A stretch of 64,000 nt of DNA, taken from Actinophytocola sp. Its GTDB lineage: Bacteria; Actinomycetota; Actinomycetes; Mycobacteriales; Pseudonocardiaceae. The DNA lies in the NCBI RefSeq assembly GCF_009379765.1, contig NZ_WHTD01000004.1, forward strand, positions 41,097-105,096, in the 5' to 3' direction. Within the stretch, counting starts at the first letter, position 1. The number at the start of each line of letters is the position of its first letter. Under the pieces are notes generated by a model. The model did not search any database, was not told the origin of the DNA, and saw only the letters and a program-made list of their open reading frames with translations. Below are positions 58,700 to 64,000 of this stretch, one piece after another. A program made the translations under genes and the position numbers.

Positions 58700-60885
58700 A
58701 CCGGCACCGGGGTCCGGTCCGGCTGGTCCTCGCGCGGCGGCTCGGCGAGCCGCTCGCCCTCGACGTCCACGTTGGGCAGCACCCGGTCCAGCCTGCGGGG
58801 CAGCCACCAGGCGCGCCTGCCGAGCAGCGACATCACCGCGGGCACGATCGTCATCCGGACGACGAACGCGTCCACCGCGACACCGACCGCGAGCGCGAAG
58901 CCGATCGACTGGATCAGCGTGTCCTCGGCGAAGATGAACCCGGCGAACACGCTCGTCATGATCAGCGCGGCGGCCACCACGACGCGGGCGCCGTGCCGGA
59001 AGCCGGCCACCATCGCCTCGCCCGCGGGCGCGCCGTGCACGTACTCCTCGCGCATCCTGGTCACCAGGAACACCTGGTAGTCCATCGCGAGTCCGAAGAG
59101 GACACCGATCAGCAGGATCGGCAGCATGCTCATGATCGGCCCGATGCTCTCCACGCCGAGCGCGTCGGCGAGCCAACCCCACTGGAACACCGCGACCACC
59201 GCGCCGAACGTCGCGGCGACCGAGGCGAGGAAGCCCAGCGTCGCCTTGAGCGGCACGATCACCGAGCGGAACACCAGCATCAGCAACAGGAACGCGAGCC
59301 CGACGATCAGCGCGAGGTAAGGGACCATCGCGCCGGCGAGCTTGTCGGAGACGTCGATGTTGGCTGCGGTCTGGCCGGTCACCGAGATCTCCGCGCCGGT
59401 CGTGTCGTGCAGCGTGCCGGCGGCCGCGCGGATGTCGGTGACCAGATCCTCCGTGGCGGCGTCGCTCGGACCGGTTCGCGGGATCACCGTCAGCAGCGTG
59501 GTGTCACCGGCGCGGTTGGGCTGCGGCGGCGGGATCGCCGCGACGCCCAGCGCGTCGATCCGCTGCACGGTCTGCTGCACGGCGGCCCGCGGGTCGGTCG
59601 CGTCCGCGGTGTCGACGACGACGGTGAGCGGACCGTTGGCGCCCGGGCCGAAGCCCTTGCTCACGAGCTCGTAGGCCTTGTGCTGGCTGGACTCCGGTGC
59701 GGAGTTGGCGTCGTTGGGCAGGCCGAGCTGCATGCTCGCGGCCGGCACGGCGACCAGCGCGAGGCCGGCGAGCGCGATCAGCAGGGCGGGCACCCGGCGT
59801 CGGGCGACGAGGCGGGCCCAGCGCTCGCCCATGCTGGTCCGGCCCGGCTTGGGCCCACCGCGCAGGCCACGGATCCGGGCGCCGCGCACCCGGTCACCGG
59901 CGAAGCCGAGGATCGCGGGGAGCAGGGTGATCGCGATGAGGACCGCGACGACGACGGTGATCGCGGCGGCGACCCCCATCTCGCCGAGGAATGGGATGCC
60001 GACGACGGTCAGGCCGGCGAGCGCGACCATCACGGTGAGCCCGGCGAAGACGACGGCCGAGCCCGCGGTGCCGACCGCGCGGCCCGCGGCCCGCTCGTGG
60101 CTCTCGCCGCGGGCCAGCTCGTGGCGGTAGCGGGACACGATGAACAGCGCGTAGTCGATGCCGACCGCGAGGCCGATCATCAGCGCGAGCACCGGGGTGT
60201 TGGCGTTGAGCTCGAGGAAGCCGGACGCGGTGGTGATGCCGGCCATGCCGACGCCGACGCCGACGAGCGCGGTGATCAGCGGGAGCCCGGCGGCGAGCAG
60301 CGAGCCGAACGTGATGACGAGGACGAGCGCGGCGACGAGCACGCCCAGGATCTCGGTGGCGCCGGTCTCGGGCGCGGCACGGGTGGCGTCCCCGCCGAGC
60401 TCGACGGTCAGGCCCGCGTCCTGGCCGGACCGGGCGGCCTGTTCCAGCCCGTCGCGGTCCGCGTCGGTCAGCTCGAACGCCTGCTGGTCGTAGCCGACCT
60501 GAACCAGGGCGACCGTGCCGTCCCGCGAGACGGCCCCTGTCCGGAACGGATCGGCCACCCGGGCGACCTCGGGGGCGTCCTCGATGGCGGCGACCACGCG
60601 CTCGACCGCTGCCTGGTTGGCCGGCGTGGTCAGCGTCTGACCTTCCGGTGCGGCGATCGCGACCCGCGCGGTGCCGCCGCCGATCCCGGCCTCGGGGAAG
60701 GTCGTCTTGAGGTGGTCGATGGCGCGTTGGGCCTCGGTGCCGGGGATGCTCACGGCGTTCGTGAACTGGCCGGACAGGCCGACGGCGCCCAGGCCGAGGA
60801 CGATCAGCAGGGCCGCCCAGACGCCGGTGACCAGCCACCGGCGGCGGAAGGACGCGCGGCCGAGGCGGTAGAGGAATGTCGCCAC
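58696..60885 (-). CDS. MMPL-family (RND-like) transporter
   Basis: Two copies of the GLAVGIDYALFIVSRYRHELARG / GLAMDYQVFLVTRMREEYVHG motif; multiple TM spans. Confidence 0.95.
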   Translation of the reverse strand: MATFLYRLGRASFRRRWLVTGVWAALLIVLGLGAVGLSGQFTNAVSIPGTEAQRAIDHLKTTFPEAGIGGGTARVAIAAPEGQTLTTPANQAAVERVVAAIEDAPEVARVADPFRTGAVSRDGTVALVQVGYDQQAFELTDADRDGLEQAARSGQDAGLTVELGGDATRAAPETGATEILGVLVAALVLVITFGSLLAAGLPLITALVGVGVGMAGITTASGFLELNANTPVLALMIGLAVGIDYALFIVSRYRHELARGESHERAAGRAVGTAGSAVVFAGLTVMVALAGLTVVGIPFLGEMGVAAAITVVVAVLIAITLLPAILGFAGDRVRGARIRGLRGGPKPGRTSMGERWARLVARRRVPALLIALAGLALVAVPAASMQLGLPNDANSAPESSQHKAYELVSKGFGPGANGPLTVVVDTADATDPRAAVQQTVQRIDALGVAAIPPPQPNRAGDTTLLTVIPRTGPSDAATEDLVTDIRAAAGTLHDTTGAEISVTGQTAANIDVSDKLAGAMVPYLALIVGLAFLLLMLVFRSVIVPLKATLGFLASVAATFGAVVAVFQWGWLADALGVESIGPIMSMLPILLIGVLFGLAMDYQVFLVTRMREEYVHGAPAGEAMVAGFRHGARVVVAAALIMTSVFAGFIFAEDTLIQSIGFALAVGVAVDAFVVRMTIVPAVMSLLGRRAWWLPRRLDRVLPNVDVEGERLAEPPREDQPDRTPVPV

Positions 60886-60921
60886 CTGTGGACTCCTTCG
60901 TTGATGTGCTCCCTTCCGAAG

Positions 60922-61006
60922 CTAGCCGAACGGCAAGCAGGCGCCAAGCCGATCGGCAAGTTTGTGACTTGCCGCACGGCTAGTTGTCGACTTGTCGAAT
61001 GGCTAG
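60922..61006. promoter_or_regulatory. Four operator-like 16-bp dyads with exact 23-bp periodicity
   Basis: CTAGCCGAACGGCAAG (60922), CAAGCCGATCGGCAAG (60945), CTTGCCGCACGGCTAG (60968), CTTGTCGAATGGCTAG (60991). Confidence 0.9.
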
Positions 61007-61045
61007 CTGAGAGAGTAGGGTCGAACTCTCAGCGAGGAGGTCACG

Positions 61046-61663
61046 ATGACGGCCATGGCGGCCCGCGACGGTGATACTCGGACCCGGCTGCTCGAGACCG
61101 CGCTGGCGTTGTTCACCAAGCACGGGGTCGAGGGCACGTCGCTGCAGATGATCGCGGACGCGTTGGGCGTCACGAAGGCCGCGGTGTACTACCACTTCAG
61201 GACGAAGGACGAGATCACCGAGGCCGTCGCCGAACCGGCGCTGCGCCGCCTGGGCGCGATCGTGCGTGAGGCCGGTGCGCTGCGGCGACGGGGCGCGCAG
61301 GTCGACCACGTGCTCGCCGGCGTCGTGGACATGGTGATCAGCCACCGCGCGCTCGCGGCGGTGTTCGCCAGCGATCCCGGCGTGGCCAGGGCGCTCGAGC
61401 GGTCGCTGCACGGCGAGGAGAACGTGAAGGACTGCCTGACGGAGCTGCTGGTGGGCCCGGACCCCGACCCGGCGACGGCGGTGGCCGCCCATGTAGCCCT
61501 GGCTGGCATCGCGCTGGCCGGCGGCTCCCCGGCGTTGACCGACCTGCCGGACGATGAGCTGCGCCAGCACCTCATGGAGTCCGGCCGGCGACTGCTGGGC
61601 CGTCCCCGCCGCCGCGGCTCCCACCAACCCGACGACCGGGCGCTGCCCGAGGCGCTCGGGTAG
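61046..61663 (+). CDS. TetR-family regulator divergent to the MMPL gene
   Basis: TRTRLLETALALFTKHGVEGTSLQMIADALGVTKAAVYYHFRTKDEI. Confidence 0.95.
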   Translation: MTAMAARDGDTRTRLLETALALFTKHGVEGTSLQMIADALGVTKAAVYYHFRTKDEITEAVAEPALRRLGAIVREAGALRRRGAQVDHVLAGVVDMVISHRALAAVFASDPGVARALERSLHGEENVKDCLTELLVGPDPDPATAVAAHVALAGIALAGGSPALTDLPDDELRQHLMESGRRLLGRPRRRGSHQPDDRALPEALG

Positions 61664-62380
61664 CACGACGAGCCCGGACAGGACGGGAATGGCGGGGTGG
61701 AGTGAGGACAACACCATGGCGACGGACACCAGCTGATCGCGTGTGGCCAGCAGGTAGGCCACGAGCGCGAGGGTGGCCGCAGCACCCGACAGCGGCCGCG
61801 TCGAGCCGTGCTCTCGCGTTCTCGGCGGGCTCGTCGGTTCGCGCGGTGACGCGCCAGGCGATCGGGAGGACCGCGAGTGTCGCCGTGACGCGGCCGGCCA
61901 GTACCGGCCACAGGCCCGCGTCCGGGGTGGCCTGGGCCAGGTACTGAACCGCGATGGCGAGGCTCGTCAGCAGGCCGTCCGCGGCGCCGGCCTCCGCGCT
62001 CCCGCGGTAGGACACGAGCCACATCGCCGGACTGCCAGCCCCATGCCCACCATGGCGAGCAACGTCGGCCGGTCGTCGAGCACGACGATGCCGACGCGCA
62101 CCGGCATGGTCGGTCCGCCGACCGCGGTCACCGCCACCACCACGCGCATCGCGCCCCGGCTCAGGCCGCGGTACAGGAACGCCATGCCGACCCCGGTGCC
62201 CCACCCCGGACAACGCGCCCCGAGCCAGGCCCGCCACGGTATGGCGCGCCCCGGCAGCAGCGGCGTAAGCAGGAGCATCAGCACGAACCCGCCCGCCTGG
62301 CCGATTAGCGGCGACCACCGCGAACCCCGCCCGCCGGGACAGCAGGCCTCCGGCCAGGTCCGCGATGCCGTAGAGCACCG
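61575..62380 (-). pseudogene. EamA/DMT-family transporter with multiple frameshifts
   Basis: Segments LYGIADLAGGLLSRRAGFAV / GQAGGFVLMLLLTPLLPGRAIPWRAWL / ADGLLTSLAIAVQYLAQATPDAGLWPVLAGRV / LAYLLATRDQLVSVAMVLSSLHPAIPVL in successive different frames. Confidence 0.8.
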
Positions 62381-62394
62381 ACGACCCGAGCGAG

Positions 62395-62893
62395 CAGCGC
62401 TCCCATCAGCTCGGCTCGCCTGCTGGCCTCGCCGACCGGGCAGACCGCGTCCGCCGTGCAGGCGGGGCGACCGCACAGGCTCACCCGGTCGTGGAGCTTC
62501 ACCAGCAGCGCGGACAGCGTTCGGCGAGCCGCTCGCGGTCCGTGTCGTCCACATCGGACAGCAAGTCGGCCAGCGGCTCGGCGCGGGCGGCGAGCAGGCG
62601 GCCCGCCGCGTCGACGTCCGGGGCCGTCAAACGGACGCCGACCGCGCGGCCGGCGGTGCCGTGGCGCTGGGCGAGGCCGGCGGCTGTGAGCGAGTCGACC
62701 ATCCGCGCCGCCGCCGACTGGGTCAGGCTGATGCACCGTCCGAGCTCGGTGACGCTCAGGCGGGGGTCGTCGGCGAGGATCACCAGCGCCGCCGCGCCGC
62801 TCACGCCGACCCCGGCCGCCCGGGTCGCGGCCGCCAGCATCAGGTCGGTCACCGCCGGCGGGGTCGCGCCGAGCAGGCTGGCGGGTCGGTCAT
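62395..62893 (-). pseudogene. MarR-family regulator with one-base frameshift
   Basis: PRLSVTELGRCISLTQSAAARMVDSLTAAGLAQR... then shifted frame LSALLVKLHDRVSLCGRPACTADAVCPVGEASRRAELMGA; junction near 62519. Confidence 0.75.
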
Positions 62894-62962
62894 GCATACC
62901 CACGCCGCCGCCCGGCCAACGATGGATTTGGTCGAACGAGCAAGTCTCGCTTGGATGAGCCG

Positions 62963-63514
62963 ATGAGAACCGCCCGCCGCGCACAGATCATCGAGGCGGC
63001 CATCGACACGATCGCCGCCGAGGGGCTCGCCCGCGCATCGTTCGCCCGGATCGCCCGCACCGCGGGGCTGTCCAGTACCGGCCTCATCTCCTACCACTTC
63101 GCCGGCAAGCAGGAGCTCATGGACGAGGTCGTCCGGCTCGTGGCCGCGGAGTTCGCCGCGTTCGTCGAGGAACGCAGGGACGCCGAGGCCGGGCCGGCGG
63201 CAGAGCTCCGCGCGTTCATCGCCGCCAACGTCGAGTTCGCCAGCAAGCACCGCACCCGGCTGCTCGCCGCCCTCGACGTCGCCCGCGCCGAGCGCAAGCC
63301 GGCGTTCCAGGTGGACCTGCCCGGCCTGGCAGGGCTCCTGCGGGCCGGGCAGCGCCACGGCGAGTTCCGCTTCTTCGACGTCGACGTGATGGCGATAGCC
63401 GTCCAGTCGGTGCTGGACGGCGTGCTCAACCGGCTCGCCGCCGACCAGGACGCCGACCTCGGCGCCTACACCGAGGAGCTCGCCACCTTGTTCGAGCTCG
63501 CCACCTGCGGCTAG
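62963..63514 (+). CDS. TetR-family regulator
   Basis: RRAQIIEAAIDTIAAEGLARASFARIARTAGLSSTGLISYHFAGKQELMDEV. Confidence 0.95.
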   Translation: MRTARRAQIIEAAIDTIAAEGLARASFARIARTAGLSSTGLISYHFAGKQELMDEVVRLVAAEFAAFVEERRDAEAGPAAELRAFIAANVEFASKHRTRLLAALDVARAERKPAFQVDLPGLAGLLRAGQRHGEFRFFDVDVMAIAVQSVLDGVLNRLAADQDADLGAYTEELATLFELATCG

Positions 63515-63794
63515 TCGCAATGCCATACGGTGCCGGTAGCGGGAGCGGAGCTCCGGTAGGAGAGGTCGTCCTCTCCAAGACTTTCTCCAGCCGGGCTATC
63601 CGTGGCTGTCCGTGGTCATCTGCGCCGGTGCGGGATCACGGCGACGGTTCCCGTGCTCGCTGGTCACGTCAGTGGCCAGGAAAGGTGGCGGTCGGAGTTC
63701 CGCCTGCGGACACGGTGGGTGTGTGCCGACTCGATGGGGTGAAACCGTTGCTGTGAAACGGAAACCGTGCTGCGGTTCGGGTAGAATCGACCAT

Positions 63795-64000
63795 ATGTGC
63801 GAGCCGATTGTCGATCTACCCGACGACCCCACCCCCGAGGCCATACCGCTGGCGACGGCACGCGGGTTCACGCGAGCGGCCTGGCAGAACGAGGGACACT
63901 CATTGGAGCAACTCGCCGTCTACGCGGCGGCCAGTGGTGGCGAGTTCGACGCGCTCGAGGTCGCCGCCTTGTTTCGGATCTCTCTCCGCGCCGCGCAGCA
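63795..64000 (+). CDS. DUF222 (13E12-type) protein, 5' part; runs off window
   Basis: MCEPIVDLPDDPTPEAIPLATARGFTRAAWQNEGHSLEQLAVYAAASGGEFDALEVAALFRIS, near-identical to the 27364-28539 product. Confidence 0.93.
   Translation, partial: MCEPIVDLPDDPTPEAIPLATARGFTRAAWQNEGHSLEQLAVYAAASGGEFDALEVAALFRISLRAAQ

Overview
A 64-kb high-GC actinobacterial chromosomal segment. Gene content and repeat types suggest Pseudonocardiaceae, which is inference. No rRNA, tRNA or CRISPR array was recognised. Main blocks: (i) secreted M28 peptidase, F420/nitroreductase-like, VOC, esterase and arylsulfotransferase genes, then gene fragments; (ii) a GH5-like glycosidase + oligopeptide/oligosaccharide-type ABC transporter + LacI operon (8.2-16.7 kb); (iii) HrpB helicase, a P450 pseudogene with an intact ferredoxin, an NDH-2-like oxidoreductase and an FGGY kinase; (iv) a decayed island (26.4-29.6 kb) with LRR-like and two transposase remnants next to a DUF222/HNH (13E12-type) gene; (v) a ribose-type ABC operon with aldehyde dehydrogenase, a secreted protein and a GntR regulator, in which the permease is frameshifted; (vi) a heme-oxygenase-like diiron protein paired with an unusual HTH + RAM-like regulator, and a small membrane ORF missing from the ORF track; (vii) an AAC(2')-I-like aminoglycoside acetyltransferase; (viii) a gentisate / UbiD-UbiX aromatic-acid regulon with an IclR regulator and a repeated TTCCGC-N3-GTCGAA motif; (ix) a plsC-like gene carrying a 165-bp MITE-like insertion that keeps the reading frame; (x) an MMPL/TetR divergon with four operator-like dyads spaced exactly 23 bp apart; (xi) decayed EamA/MarR genes and a second DUF222 copy, inverted relative to the first, at the right edge. 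Family calls come from reading translated sequence by eye; no database search was run.
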